This document shows positions 25,296 to 34,257 of a DNA stretch of 64,000 bases, in pieces. This DNA is from Methylocaldum sp002005105 (lineage in GTDB: Bacteria > Pseudomonadota > Gammaproteobacteria > Methylococcales > Methylococcaceae): contig NZ_CP194902.1 in assembly GCF_051027545.1 (NCBI RefSeq), positions 4,092,001 to 4,156,000 on the forward strand, in the 5' to 3' direction. Each line of letters opens with the position of its first letter. Position 1 is the first letter of the stretch. Made by a program: the position numbers and the translations under genes. The notes below the pieces were generated by a model, which worked only from the letters and a program-made list of their open reading frames with translations, was not told the DNA's origin and made no database searches.

Positions 25296-26201
25296 ATGAG
25301 AATTATCCTGTGTTGGATGACGGCAGCCCTGCTCCTGCGTTCGGCCACCGCCATGGCCGACGGGGACCTAGGCCATAAGATCCTCGGGGCAGTGGGGCTT
25401 GACGCCGGTACTCAGCCCGATGAAGGCGTGTACGTGGGGGACCGGTTCATTTATTTCTCCGCCGATCAGCTGAGAAATCGACGAGGTGGTCTGGTTCCGG
25501 TGAAAGGCCTCGATATAGATGCTCACGCGAATGTGTTGGGCGTCTCCGCGACACTCAAGCCCGAAGGAGCACCATACCTGAGCGCAGCGCTCGCGGTTCC
25601 GGTCGCATGGGTATCGACGAAAGCCGATGTACCATCCGCCGACATTGATCGGTTTGGTCTCGGGGACATTTTCGTCGAGCCGCTGAAGCTCGGATGGCGT
25701 CTGCCACACCTGGACACCGTGGCGTCCTACAGTTTCTATGCGCCAACCGGTCAGGCCGACCGCAAAGGGCTCGGACGGTCACAATGGTCACAGCAATTCT
25801 CGTTGGGCGGAACGCTTTTTTTCGATGACGAGCGAGCTTTTAGACTGTCCGTCCTCGCGAGTTACAACCTCTATCACCAGAAGATCGGAATCGACGTCAC
25901 CCGAGGCGATACCGTGCAAATACAGGGGGGACTTGGAGGGAGATGGTTTCAAGTTTTGGATGCCGGCATCGTGGGCTATGGTCTCTGGCAGGTCGCCGAT
26001 GATCGCGGGTCTGATCTTCCGCTGGCACTCCGCGGTGCACGCGAGCGCGTTTTTGGCCTCGGCCCCGAAATCGGTATCACGATACCGGCGCTTCGGGCGC
26101 GGCTTACAGCACGGTATGAATGGGATTTCGGTGCCAAGTCGCGACCCGAGGGACAGGTTCTGGTGGTGGGTCTATCGTTCCTCGCCTGGCGTCCGCCGTG
26201 A
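25296..26201 (+). CDS. Outer-membrane beta-barrel protein, SphA/COG4313-like (phenol-pathway MetA type)
   Basis: About 301 residues from the ATG giving MRIILCWMTAALLL, which makes a good signal peptide (cleavage after TAMA); the frame is open 20 codons further upstream. The mature chain alternates aromatic/hydrophobic and polar residues with strands typical of a barrel (VASYSFYAPTGQAD, LSVLASYNLY, LTARYEWDFG, VVGLSFLAW). The motif Ser-Phe-Tyr-Ala-Pro-Thr-Gly fits the COG4313 family of barrels, which probably transport hydrophobic compounds. The assignment is by pattern; the specific substrate is unknown. Confidence 0.65.
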   Translation: MRIILCWMTAALLLRSATAMADGDLGHKILGAVGLDAGTQPDEGVYVGDRFIYFSADQLRNRRGGLVPVKGLDIDAHANVLGVSATLKPEGAPYLSAALAVPVAWVSTKADVPSADIDRFGLGDIFVEPLKLGWRLPHLDTVASYSFYAPTGQADRKGLGRSQWSQQFSLGGTLFFDDERAFRLSVLASYNLYHQKIGIDVTRGDTVQIQGGLGGRWFQVLDAGIVGYGLWQVADDRGSDLPLALRGARERVFGLGPEIGITIPALRARLTARYEWDFGAKSRPEGQVLVVGLSFLAWRPP

Positions 26202-26752
26202 CACGATCAGCGCAGCATGGGAACAAGTACCCGAAACCGATCCGGACCGGCACGTTGGATGCCAAGAGCGATTTCGATTCGGATGTAAGGACCAGCTTCA
26301 AACGATGGATGTGCGAGTGGGCATTAGAGCGTTTTCATCTCGCTCGTACCGCAAAACGGGCTTGGCGGAAGTCGTTGCCGCCTTAGGCTCGGGTGCATTG
26401 ATTCAAGCATTTGTAGGTCGGCAATCCTTTGCCGACGAACCCATTGGCCCAACTGCACCGTCGGGAAGGGCGGCTTCGGCGCTCCCGGCCAGGCCCTTCC
26501 CCGGATGACCGTTTGCGATTGGAAGGTCGCGACTAAAGCGACGTTTGCGATTGGAAGGGACCGACTAAAGGTCCGTTTGCGATTGGAAGGGGCCGATTAA
26601 AGGCCCGTTTGCGATTGGGAAGGGATTCCCGACCTACTCGCGAGTGCCCGTACAGCAGGTATGAAATGGTCTAACCCGCGACTCCGGCGCTCGATCGCGG
26701 GCTAAAGCCCGCTCCCACGACTGTCCGCCATTTCCGAAAACGCTCCAATTCA
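26202..26752. other. Intergenic region without a gene; holds the 32-nt repeat array
   Basis: Frames here are continuations or shadows of the barrel gene. It contains a GTAGGTCGGCAA-type repeat (about 26413-26440), the four-unit box array at 26511-26618, and a CGACCTACTCGCGAGTGCCCG stretch (about 26630) that reappears inverted at about 56780. Confidence 0.7.
26511..26618 (+). repeat. Array of four GTTTGCGATTGG boxes at an exact 32-nt period with covarying hairpins between
   Basis: The boxes begin at 26511, 26543, 26575 and 26607. The three intervals read AAG, a 5-nt stem arm, a 7-nt loop and the complementary arm: GTCGC-GACTAAA-GCGAC, GGACC-GACTAAA-GGTCC, and GGGCC-GATTAAA-GGCCC. The arms differ from unit to unit but remain self-complementary, while box, spacing and loop are kept. 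The array is not a CRISPR: intervals are palindromic, not unique spacers, and no cas gene is near. Confidence 0.9.
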
Positions 26753-28192
26753 TCATTTCCCCTGAATGGTTTCCGGCTGTGGCGGCCGCGAGTTTGCGCC
26801 GCCGCCCAAGGCTTTGTACACCGCGATCAGATTCGTGGAAGCCCCCGCTTCGGACCGGGCCAGCTCGATTTCGGCGACATAAAGAGCGCGCTGAGCATCC
26901 AGGACGTCCAAAAACGAGATGACGCCGACGTTATAGCGTAACTGGGACAACCGAACCGATTCGCGCAGGTCCGCCACCGAACGTGCCAAGGTCTGCCGCC
27001 GCGCCTCCTCCTTGAGGTACCGGGTCAGCGCGGTTTCCGTTTCCCGAAGCGCTTCGAGCACCGCCTTTTCAAAGGCGAAATAGGCTTCTTGTTGCTGCGC
27101 TTCGGCCAAATCGATACCGGCACGGATGCGTCCGAAGTTGAGCAGCGGCTGCAAAAGATTGGCGCCTGTACTGTAGGAGAAAGCCGCCGATTTAAACAGG
27201 TTTTCGATGTCGGTATTACGCAGCCCTAAAAAAGCCGATAGCGAGATTTTCGGAAACAGCTCCGCGATCGCGGCGCCTTGCATGGCAGTGGCGGAGGCCA
27301 GTTGGCGTTCGGCGATGCGGAGATCGGGGCGATGGCGGATCGTCTCCGCAGGGGAAGCCAGGATCGCCCGCCCCGGTGCCACGGGGACGGCCCCACCCTC
27401 GTTCAACTCGGCCGCCAGGGAACCAGGCTGCTGCCCCACCAGCAGTTCCAGTTGCCGAAGAACGGCAGTCAACTCTCCCTCCAGGGCGGGAATCTGCGCC
27501 TCGGTGGTCTCGGTCTGAGCCCGTGCCCGCACCACGTCATGCCGTGTCCCCACGCCTTCGTCGAACAGCCGCTTCGTCAGCTTCAGCGTATGGCGCTGCG
27601 CATCGAGATTGGCGCGGGTGATGCCGAGCTGGTTTTGCAGGCTGCGGTATTCGATATAGCTGCGCGCCAGGTCGGCCGTCAGCGTCACCAGAGCTTGGGC
27701 GTGTTGCTCCTGCGCCGCCTCCAGGTCGGCGGATGCCGCTTCCAGCCGCCGCCGCTGACGGCCGAATAGATCGATTTCCCACAGAGCGTCGAACCCCAGC
27801 TCGAATAAGTTGTAACGGATACCGGGCGCAAGGCCGGGGAAGGGATTGTCGGCGCGCTGGGCGCCCGCCGCGGCATCGACGGTCGGGAACAATTCCGCGC
27901 GGGTGCCGCGTCGTTCGGCCCTGGCCTGGCCGATGCGGGCCAGCGCCATCTTGAGGTCCAGGTTGCCCCCCAAGGCCTGTTCCATCAAACGGCTCAGCCG
28001 CGCATCGTCGAAGCTCTTCCACCAGGTTTTCAAAGTCTCCGGGTCGATCAGCTTCAGATCGGCGGTCGCCTCCTTTCCGGCCTGCCAGCGATCCGGGACG
28101 GCCGGCACGGGTTTCCGGTAATCGGGTCCGACGGTACATCCGGCCAAGCCGATCAGCACGCATAGCCAGCCCAGCTTAGGCGTCATAACCAT
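26753..28192 (-). CDS. Outer-membrane efflux lipoprotein, NodT/TolC family
   Basis: 479 residues. Lipobox LAGC followed by TVGPDYRKP, the usual start of NodT-type outer-membrane factors. Two outer-membrane efflux domains of long helices and short barrel strands are visible, with repeated segments (RIGQARAERRGTRAELFPTV and ERQLASATAMQGAAIAELFP), the internal duplication of the family. It forms the exit duct of a tripartite pump. Its start overlaps the end of the TetR gene upstream, so the two are co-transcribed. No inner-membrane pump gene is adjacent. Confidence 0.92.
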   Translation of the reverse strand: MVMTPKLGWLCVLIGLAGCTVGPDYRKPVPAVPDRWQAGKEATADLKLIDPETLKTWWKSFDDARLSRLMEQALGGNLDLKMALARIGQARAERRGTRAELFPTVDAAAGAQRADNPFPGLAPGIRYNLFELGFDALWEIDLFGRQRRRLEAASADLEAAQEQHAQALVTLTADLARSYIEYRSLQNQLGITRANLDAQRHTLKLTKRLFDEGVGTRHDVVRARAQTETTEAQIPALEGELTAVLRQLELLVGQQPGSLAAELNEGGAVPVAPGRAILASPAETIRHRPDLRIAERQLASATAMQGAAIAELFPKISLSAFLGLRNTDIENLFKSAAFSYSTGANLLQPLLNFGRIRAGIDLAEAQQQEAYFAFEKAVLEALRETETALTRYLKEEARRQTLARSVADLRESVRLSQLRYNVGVISFLDVLDAQRALYVAEIELARSEAGASTNLIAVYKALGGGANSRPPQPETIQGK

Positions 28193-28784
28193 GTCCCTTG
28201 AGGAACAGCGAAACGGCGGCCTCGATAAGGTGTTCCTTTTCGGCCTCGCTCAAGCCCGGCTGCAAACCCAAAAGGCAGCGTAAATGTTCATCGCCTTGCA
28301 GCATTCCTAATAGCGATCGGCTCGATCTGTTCACATCGAGGATTTGCAAAGCGGCGCGCCCGCGCAGTTCGCCGAGATAAACCGAGAGCCGTTGCAATAT
28401 CGGCTCCGGGCCGGAGCGGTATACCAGCTCGCCCAGTTCCGGAAAATGCTGCTGCTCGGCGATGATCAGGCGATAGAGATTTAAGGCCTCGTTGGAATAG
28501 ATGAGATCGACGAAAGCGCCGGCGATGGCTTTCAGGCCGGCTGCCGGACCGAGCGACTCGGTCTGAGCACGGGAAAGGGTGCTCAGCAAGGCTTCGCATT
28601 GTTCGCCGATCACGGCGGCGAACAGTTCCTGTTTGCTGTGAAAATGACTGTAGAGCGTCGGCTTCGATACCGGCGCGGCCTCGGCGATGGCTTCCATGCT
28701 GGCTCCGCTGTAACCGCTTGCGAGAAACGTGCGCTTGGCCGCATCTAGTATGGCCTGTCGTTTTGGATTGGGGATTGTAGTCAT
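28176..28784 (-). CDS. TetR/AcrR-family transcriptional repressor
   Basis: 202 residues. The N-terminal helix-turn-helix is clear (AILDAAKRTFLASGYSGASM, then VSKPTLYSHFHSKQELFAAVI; residues 11-55). The C-terminal ligand/dimer domain resembles the AefR/TetR_C group (LYRLIIAEQQHFPELGELVY). It is divergent from the membrane-fusion gene with a perfect 15-bp palindrome between them, the probable operator for both directions. It lies in an operon with the outer-membrane factor. Confidence 0.92.
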   Translation of the reverse strand: MTTIPNPKRQAILDAAKRTFLASGYSGASMEAIAEAAPVSKPTLYSHFHSKQELFAAVIGEQCEALLSTLSRAQTESLGPAAGLKAIAGAFVDLIYSNEALNLYRLIIAEQQHFPELGELVYRSGPEPILQRLSVYLGELRGRAALQILDVNRSSRSLLGMLQGDEHLRCLLGLQPGLSEAEKEHLIEAAVSLFLKGHGYDA

Positions 28785-28833
28785 GATCCTGCTCGGACGA
28801 ATTGCTTTGAAGTGGAACCGGCGACTAGACTAA

Positions 28834-28848
28834 ACTACACCGTGTAGT
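28834..28848. promoter_or_regulatory. Candidate TetR operator
   Basis: ACTACAC-C-GTGTAGT, a perfect 7-bp inverted repeat around one base, lies 17 bp before the membrane-fusion start and 50 bp before the tetR start. The size and place are usual for TetR-family operators. Confidence 0.75.
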
Positions 28849-28864
28849 ACAGCAATCGAAGCCC

Positions 28865-29887
28865 ATGCGCCTCCCCTCGTCAAAAACCATCCTCGTCCTC
28901 CTGACACTCATCGTTTCGACTGCGGCCGGCATCGTGTATTGGCTCGAGGCGATCCATCCGTTCGAGACTACCGACAACACCTATCTCAAGGCGCACATCA
29001 GCCTGATCAGTCCCAAAGAGACGGGCTACGTCAAGGAAGTCTTGTTCCAGGACAACCAGAAGGTGATGCCGGGCGATCTTCTCGTCGTGATCGACGACCA
29101 CGACTTCCGCGCCAGGGTTGCCCAGGCGGAAGCCCAAGTCATGGTGGAAACGGCTCGCATCCAGACCCTGGAAACCGACATGCGCGCACAGAGCGCCAAG
29201 ATCCGTCAGGAAGAAGCCAACATCGCCGCCGCTGAAGCCGACCTGGAACGGACCGGAAAGGACTTGAAGCGATTCGGCCATTTGGCGGCGGACGGCGCGG
29301 TGTCGGCCCAAACCCGCGATGTTGCCGAAGCCGCCTATAAGCAGGCCGCCGCGCAACGGGAGAAATACCGTTCGTCACGGCTGGAAGCGGAAAGCCAGTT
29401 GGCCTCCCTGGACGCCCAGATCGGCGAAACCCGGGCCAGATTGCAGGCGGCTCAAGCCGCGCTGGACCTGGCCCGTATCGATCTTGCCAACACCCATATT
29501 ACGGCGCCTTTCGCCGGAATCATCGGCAATCGCAGCGTGCAGGTCGGCCAGCTCGTGAAGCCCGGCACCGTACTCGGCTATCTGGTTCCGGTCGACGGGC
29601 TCTTCGTGGAAGCCAACTTCAAGGAAACCCAAATCGGACACATGCAACCGGGGCAACCGGTGGACATCCAAGTCGATGCCTACCCCGACATTCGGTTCGA
29701 AGGGACGGTGGATAGTTTCGCGCCGGCTTCCGGGTCGGAATTCAGCCTGCTGCCGTCGGAAAACGCCACCGGCAACTTCACCAAGATCGTTAGGCGCATA
29801 CCGGTAAAAATTCTGTTCCGGCCCGGCACCGACCTGAGCCGGCTGAGGCCGGGCCTTTCCACCGTGGTCAAGGTCAAAGTGCGCTAG
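28865..29887 (+). CDS. Membrane-fusion protein, HlyD/EmrA family
   Basis: 340 residues. One N-terminal membrane helix (residues 8-27), then a biotinyl/lipoyl half (YLKAHISLISPKETGYVKEV), a long coiled-coil hairpin (about 80-210, rich in Ala/Glu/Gln), the second half-motif and the HlyD_3-type barrel (ITAPFAGIIGNRSVQVGQLV). In a tripartite pump it bridges an MFS or ABC transporter to the outer-membrane factor. Such a transporter gene would be expected directly downstream, but the next gene is convergent and unrelated. Confidence 0.92.
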   Translation: MRLPSSKTILVLLTLIVSTAAGIVYWLEAIHPFETTDNTYLKAHISLISPKETGYVKEVLFQDNQKVMPGDLLVVIDDHDFRARVAQAEAQVMVETARIQTLETDMRAQSAKIRQEEANIAAAEADLERTGKDLKRFGHLAADGAVSAQTRDVAEAAYKQAAAQREKYRSSRLEAESQLASLDAQIGETRARLQAAQAALDLARIDLANTHITAPFAGIIGNRSVQVGQLVKPGTVLGYLVPVDGLFVEANFKETQIGHMQPGQPVDIQVDAYPDIRFEGTVDSFAPASGSEFSLLPSENATGNFTKIVRRIPVKILFRPGTDLSRLRPGLSTVVKVKVR

Positions 29888-29898
29888 CGCTTGCCCCG

Positions 29899-30639
29899 TC
29901 AGGCACGGCCGGAATTTACCGCACCGGCGTCCTGAGTTCGAGCGCAGGGCTCCAGCGCGGATTGCGTCCCGCGGCCGAGTATGCGCCGCGGAACCGGCCA
30001 TTCCAGCGGCATTCCGGGAAGCCTGGGCCTCGGGTTCTGATGCTTGATCTGCAGGTTGTAGCCGATCGTGTTCATGATGAGATTGTTTTCGATCAGGCCG
30101 CCCCAAAAAGGATGATTCCCATCCGAATTTCCGAAGTACATGCCGGTCCCGGCACCGATCACGATATTGCGGCGAACCTGCCAGTCCCAAGCCTGGCATT
30201 TCGATGAGATCGCGACCAACTGCTGATGTCGCCCGAGATTGTGGATGAGCAAATCTTCCAGGACGATGTGATGGGCGAAATTTCCCGAAGCCTGAACGCC
30301 GTTGACCATCACTCCCCTTCCGTCGATTTCCAGATTGCGAAGCGTGATATAGCTGGAGTCGTGTAGCACGACGGTGTCTTGGCCGGGCCTCGCCAGAAAT
30401 ATCGGGCGCCCTCCGATCCCTGCCAACGTGATCGGCTTTCCGGGTCTCCCGTTGCGCCCATCGATGAAAATTCCCTGCCGATAAACGCCCGGGCTGAAAA
30501 GCAAAATATCTCCGGGTTTTAGGCGGGAAATCTGCCGCTTATAGTTATCCGGATCGGCGCGCATCTCCTCCGCAGAAGGAGCGGCGCTCGAAAATGCCAA
30601 AATTGCAACGGCAAAAAGTAGGAAAACTGATCGAAACAT
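29899..30639 (-). pseudogene. Right-handed beta-helix protein, C-terminally truncated
   Basis: 246 residues with a signal peptide (cleavage near SSAAPSAEE). Beta-helix repeats run through residues 40-200 (YITLRNLEIDGRG, HIVLEDLLIHNLG, VRRNIVIGAGTGMYFG, LIENNLIMNTIGYNLQIKHQ). After about residue 205 the chain turns into Arg/Pro-rich sequence without repeat character and stops just short of the convergent gene. Exported helix proteins of this kind are usually much longer, so the 3-prime half appears lost. The truncated protein might still be made. Confidence 0.6.
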
Positions 30640-30720
30640 GGACTGCTCGGTGTGACACGGACTTCATGTTGTGCTTTGAAAGCGCTCCTACCCGCGGAGT
30701 GCGGACGGCGTGCCTATCCG

Positions 30721-30930
30721 TCACTGTCCCGCGCCGCCGAGCCTGAAAACGTGCGTGCTGCCGCCGGGGAAGTCGTGTACTTCATCCTTGAATGCCAGGC
30801 GGATCGGCGCGATACCGGGCTCGCGTCCGTGCACGGTTAGAGCGTCGCGGGTCAGATGCAAATCGAGCGTGTGGCCTCGATAGCGGATGCGCAGGTCGAG
30901 GCGCGCCAATTGGTCGGGCAATTGCTGAGG
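30721..30930 (-). pseudogene. Remnant of a GH65 glycoside phosphorylase, C-terminal domain only
   Basis: The frame contains LPDQLARLDLRIRYRGHTLD and then LTVHGREPG-APIRLAF, the pattern of the small C-terminal beta domain of trehalose/kojibiose/maltose phosphorylases. The upstream sequence (in another frame, GGDVL before the LPDQ segment) suggests a frameshift at about 30925, and the catalytic barrel is missing altogether. It is a decayed gene end. Confidence 0.55.
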
Positions 30931-31039
30931 ACATCGCCCCCGAACACGCGGCCGGCGATATCGGTCCGCAGCCGGTTATAACCGGCAAAAGGGTGATGAT
31001 GGGGCCGGCAGTGCTCATCTCGGCACTCGAATGCCGATC

Positions 31040-31410
31040 TCAGTGTTCTGCGGACTCGTCGGCCTTCGTTCGGTGCACGGTGCCGTCGGGATGCTCGGGC
31101 GGGCTGTAGCGCGTGTACAGCCCGAGCGGCTGGTCGGATGAGGTATTGATCACGTTCTGTTCGACGCCCGCCGGAATCACCACCGCCACGCCATCGCTCA
31201 ACGGGTGCTCCTCGCCGTTTAGCACGGCCACGCCGGGTCCCGATTCGATGCGCATGAACTGGTCGTGCCCCGCGTGCGTCTCGAGCCCGATTTCCTCGCC
31301 CGGCTGGAGCGTCATCAGCACCAGTTGCGTATTCGACCGGTGTAGAGCACGCGCCGGTAGCCCTGGTTTGCGAGCGTATCCTGCTCGATATTGGTTACGT
31401 ATCCGATCAT
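31040..31410 (-). pseudogene. Cupin-domain protein with a one-base frameshift
   Basis: The natural start is the ATG complementary to 31408-31410, directly behind GGAGGAATCTG. It reads MIGYVTNIEQDTLANQGYRR and then loses phase at about 31335 (GGTCG-AATACG lacks one base). The rest, NTQLVLMTLQPGEEIGLETH and on through ESGPGVAVLNGEEHPL and VVIPAGVEQNVIN, is an intact single cupin domain in the neighbouring frame, with metal-site His/Glu residues. A TTG start upstream gives an uninterrupted 131-residue frame, but its N-terminus does not match the family. Either a real mutation or a sequence error. Confidence 0.75.
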
Positions 31411-31577
31411 CAGATTCCTCCACGAATGTTTGCAACGAGACGACGCTTCAATGAGAGGTCAGGCCACACCGCGGCCGAATGATTGAGCGGCGCGGTCCGA
31501 ATTGGCGCTGGGCCGATCGGGTCAGCGAAGCGTACCCTTTTGCGGCGGTCTGCCGATTTGCGTGGTTCGCTGCGACC

Positions 31578-32807
31578 TTATCGCTTCGGCACGATCTTCC
31601 ACAGTTCGCCGTTGCTCTCGTCGGTGACGACATACAATTCCCCGGCCGGACCCTGCCGTACGTCGCGCACGCGCTGGCGCCGGTCGGCCAGGAGATGCTC
31701 TTCGCCTTTCACCCGGTCGTTCACGAGGACGACGCGCACCAGCCGCTCGTCCTTGAGGTTGCCGGTAAAAAGACTGCCGCGCCACGCCGGAAAGGCATCG
31801 CCCGTGTAGAACTGCGCGCCGGACGGCGCGATCACCGGGTCCCAGTAATAGACGGGTTGCTCGAAACCGGGACGGGCCGTCACCGCGCCGGGGATCGGCT
31901 CGCCCGAGTATTCCTCGCCGTAGGCTACCAGCGGCCAGCCGTAGTTCTTGCCCTTGACGATCAGGTTCAGCTCGTCGCCGCCCTTAGCGCCGTGCTCGAC
32001 CACCCAGAACCGTCCTTCCGGATCGAAGGCCGTGGCCTGGATGTTGCGATGGCCTAGCGTCCAGATCTCGGGCAGCGCGTTGGGCTGGCCGACGAAGGGA
32101 TTGTCCTTCGGCGCCGAGCCGTCCGGGTTGATCCGTAGGACCTTGCCCAGATGGCTGTCGAGCTGCTGCGCGTACTTGCGCGTCTCCGCATCCCAGCGTT
32201 CGCCGGTCGTCACGTACAGCATGCCGTCCGGACCGAAGGCGAGCCGCGAACCGTAGTGCTTGTCGCCGTCGTAGGTCGGCAGCGCCCGAAAGATCACCCG
32301 AACCTGGTCCAGGCTCCGCCGGTCGGGGGACAGCACGCCGCGGGCAACGGTGGTGCCGTTGCCGCCGCGCCGCGGTTCGGAGTAACTCCAGTAGATCGTC
32401 CGGTCGGCCGCGAAGTTCGGGCTCAGCGCGACGTCGAGCAATCCCCCCTGGCCGCGCGCGTCGACCGCCGGCACGCCGGCGATCGGCTGCCCCAGTTCGC
32501 CCTTGGCCGAGACGATCCGCATGCGGCCGGGCTTTTCCGTGACCAGCAAGTCGCCGCCGGGAAGCGGTTCCACGGCCCACGGTTTCTCCAGTCCTTTCAT
32601 GAGCACGACGACGTCGAAAGCGACATTCGATTCGATCGCGCAAGCTCGGGTCTGGCCGGGAAACGCCGGGCGCTGGTCCGGCACGTTGGGCGGGCGTGTC
32701 TCGATCGGCGGACAGGCGCCCGCCCCGCCGGACGTCTGCGCCCCGCCGCTGCCCGCCGCGGCAGCCAAAGCGATCATCGAGATGAATGCGGTGCGGAAAG
32801 TCTGCAT
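31578..32807 (-). CDS. PQQ-dependent sugar dehydrogenase, soluble aldose (glucose/sorbosone) dehydrogenase family
   Basis: 409 residues with an export signal (cleavage near GSGGAQ). Six-bladed beta-propeller of the GSDH family: GLEKPWAVEPLPGGDLLVTE (blade 1), QGGLLDVALSPNF, YGSRLAFGPDGMLYVTTGER, WTLGHRNIQATAFDP, the EHGAKGGDELN segment and GSLFTGNLKDERLVRV. It oxidises aldose sugars in the periplasm using PQQ, passing electrons to an unknown acceptor. No partner is adjacent; it is next to the cobalamin operon by chance or in its tail. Confidence 0.92.
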   Translation of the reverse strand: MQTFRTAFISMIALAAAAGSGGAQTSGGAGACPPIETRPPNVPDQRPAFPGQTRACAIESNVAFDVVVLMKGLEKPWAVEPLPGGDLLVTEKPGRMRIVSAKGELGQPIAGVPAVDARGQGGLLDVALSPNFAADRTIYWSYSEPRRGGNGTTVARGVLSPDRRSLDQVRVIFRALPTYDGDKHYGSRLAFGPDGMLYVTTGERWDAETRKYAQQLDSHLGKVLRINPDGSAPKDNPFVGQPNALPEIWTLGHRNIQATAFDPEGRFWVVEHGAKGGDELNLIVKGKNYGWPLVAYGEEYSGEPIPGAVTARPGFEQPVYYWDPVIAPSGAQFYTGDAFPAWRGSLFTGNLKDERLVRVVLVNDRVKGEEHLLADRRQRVRDVRQGPAGELYVVTDESNGELWKIVPKR

Positions 32808-32906
32808 GGATCGGCCCTCCTTTGCCGGATGATTTCATTCTTGAGACCGGCGAGACAATAAGAAGTGCGCCGTTCCACCGGTGCGTTCGCCGGTCGCTAT
32901 GCGCCC

Positions 32907-33653
32907 CTAACCACCGGCCAGAGCCAGACCGACCAGAACCGCGCATTCGGTGAGTTCTATCGTCGCTCCGGCGGTGTCCCCGGTAGTTCCGCCGACGCGC
33001 CGGATCATCGACAGCCGCAGCCAGCAAAACAAGGCGCCGGTTGCAAGCAAAGGCCAGGTACCGCGTACGCCGACAGCCAGCAGGATGCCGGCGAGGGTCG
33101 CGGACAACACCAGTGTGCCGCCCCGGCGCGGCAGATGCCGCGCCAGCTCGGAACCGAGACCGCCGGGGCGCACATAGGGCGTGCTGAGAAACAGCAGCAG
33201 CGGCGCGGCGCGACCCAGCACCGGCGCCAGCGCGAGGGCTGTCCAGTCGTGCCGGGCCATGACGGGTTCCAGCGCGGCAGCCTTGAGGAGAAGAACCAGC
33301 ACCACCACGACCACGGCGACCGGGCCGCTGCGCGGGTCCTTCATGATCGCGAGGGTGCGCTCCCGGTCGCCGAAGCCCCCAGCCCAGGCGTCGGCGCTAT
33401 CCGCGAGTCCATCCAGATGCAGGGCTCCGGTCAAGGCCACCCACACCGTCAGCACGATCGCCGCAGGCAACCAACCGCCGACCCCGGTCAAGAACTGGGC
33501 CAATACCGCGAGCGTCAGCCCCAGACCCAAGCCGACCAAGGGATAAAACAGCAGCGAACGGCCCAGCGCCGCGCCATCCGGCGGCGCATCCAGACGCACC
33601 GGCAGCCGGGTCAGGAACTGAAGAGCGATCAAAAGGGGTCTGAGCTCGCTCAT
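32907..33653 (-). CDS. cobS: Adenosylcobinamide-GDP ribazoletransferase (cobalamin synthase)
   Basis: Joins GDP-activated cobinamide with alpha-ribazole(-phosphate), a late step of the nucleotide loop. About 248 residues in the inner membrane. Family signatures: ALQFLTRLPV near the N-terminus, HLDGLADSADAWAGG and the acidic MKDPRSGPVAVV; about six hydrophobic helices. The start MSELRPLLIAL overlaps the cobC stop by ATGA (33650-33653). Last gene of the cobalamin operon. Confidence 0.95.
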   Translation of the reverse strand: MSELRPLLIALQFLTRLPVRLDAPPDGAALGRSLLFYPLVGLGLGLTLAVLAQFLTGVGGWLPAAIVLTVWVALTGALHLDGLADSADAWAGGFGDRERTLAIMKDPRSGPVAVVVVVLVLLLKAAALEPVMARHDWTALALAPVLGRAAPLLLFLSTPYVRPGGLGSELARHLPRRGGTLVLSATLAGILLAVGVRGTWPLLATGALFCWLRLSMIRRVGGTTGDTAGATIELTECAVLVGLALAGG

Positions 33654-34225
33654 GGACGCACCTCCTCGCAACGCTGCCCGCTCCCGCAGAGGCTATGCAG
33701 CGAGGCGTGCGGCACGTCGATTTCGAGCAAACGGGCGAGCGGCCATTGCCGCGCATGACAGAGCATCACGCGGATCACGCCGCCATGGGTGACGAGCAGC
33801 AGACGGCGACCCAGGTTGTGCGGCGTCAGCCGGTCCCGAAGCGCATCGAGCGTCCGCTCCCGGAATGCCTCCACCGACTCCGCACCGGGCGGCGGGTGCC
33901 GGAGGGGATCGCCGAGAAAACGGGTCAGCGCAAGCGGTGCCGTGGCCATCAGCTCGGCATAGCTGCGCCCCTCCCAGTCGCCGAAATGGATCTCCCTGAG
34001 CCGTTCGTCGATTGCCAGGGGAACCCTCAGTTTTAAAGCCAAGCTTTCCGCAAACGCGGCGCAGCGCGACAAGGGCGACGTGACGATCTCATCCCAGGGT
34101 CCCGCGTTTGCCACGGCGCATTCCATCTGCCGGATACCCTCGTCGGTGAGCGGATCGTCCAGGCTGCCGCGAAACCGCGTGCCCCCCACGGTTTCGCCGT
34201 GGCGCAGAAGGTCGATGTGGACCAT
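33650..34225 (-). CDS. cobC: Alpha-ribazole phosphatase, histidine phosphatase family
   Basis: About 191 residues. Phosphohistidine motif LLRHGET at the N-terminus, REIHFGDWEG in the middle and LLVTHGGVIRVML with the second His. It removes the phosphate from alpha-ribazole-phosphate or from cobalamin-phosphate. Start taken at MVHIDLLRHG, 4 nt after an AGAGAG ribosome site. It is separated from cobT by the GIY-YIG/repeat insertion, though cobT and cobC/cobS would normally be close. Confidence 0.92.
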   Translation of the reverse strand: MVHIDLLRHGETVGGTRFRGSLDDPLTDEGIRQMECAVANAGPWDEIVTSPLSRCAAFAESLALKLRVPLAIDERLREIHFGDWEGRSYAELMATAPLALTRFLGDPLRHPPPGAESVEAFRERTLDALRDRLTPHNLGRRLLLVTHGGVIRVMLCHARQWPLARLLEIDVPHASLHSLCGSGQRCEEVRP

Positions 34226-34257
34226 TCGTCTCTCTTTGGACATTGACATCTACAACA

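Noticed and set aside
26511..26618. CRISPR array (regular 32-nt spacing)
   Set aside because: The parts between the boxes are self-complementary and partly invariant (GACTAAA loop), not unique spacers; the box is only 12 nt and no cas gene is present.
31040..31435. Uninterrupted 131-residue cupin frame from a TTG
   Set aside because: The alternative ATG behind GGAGGA gives the family-like N-terminus, and a single missing base explains the break, so a frameshifted gene is the better reading.
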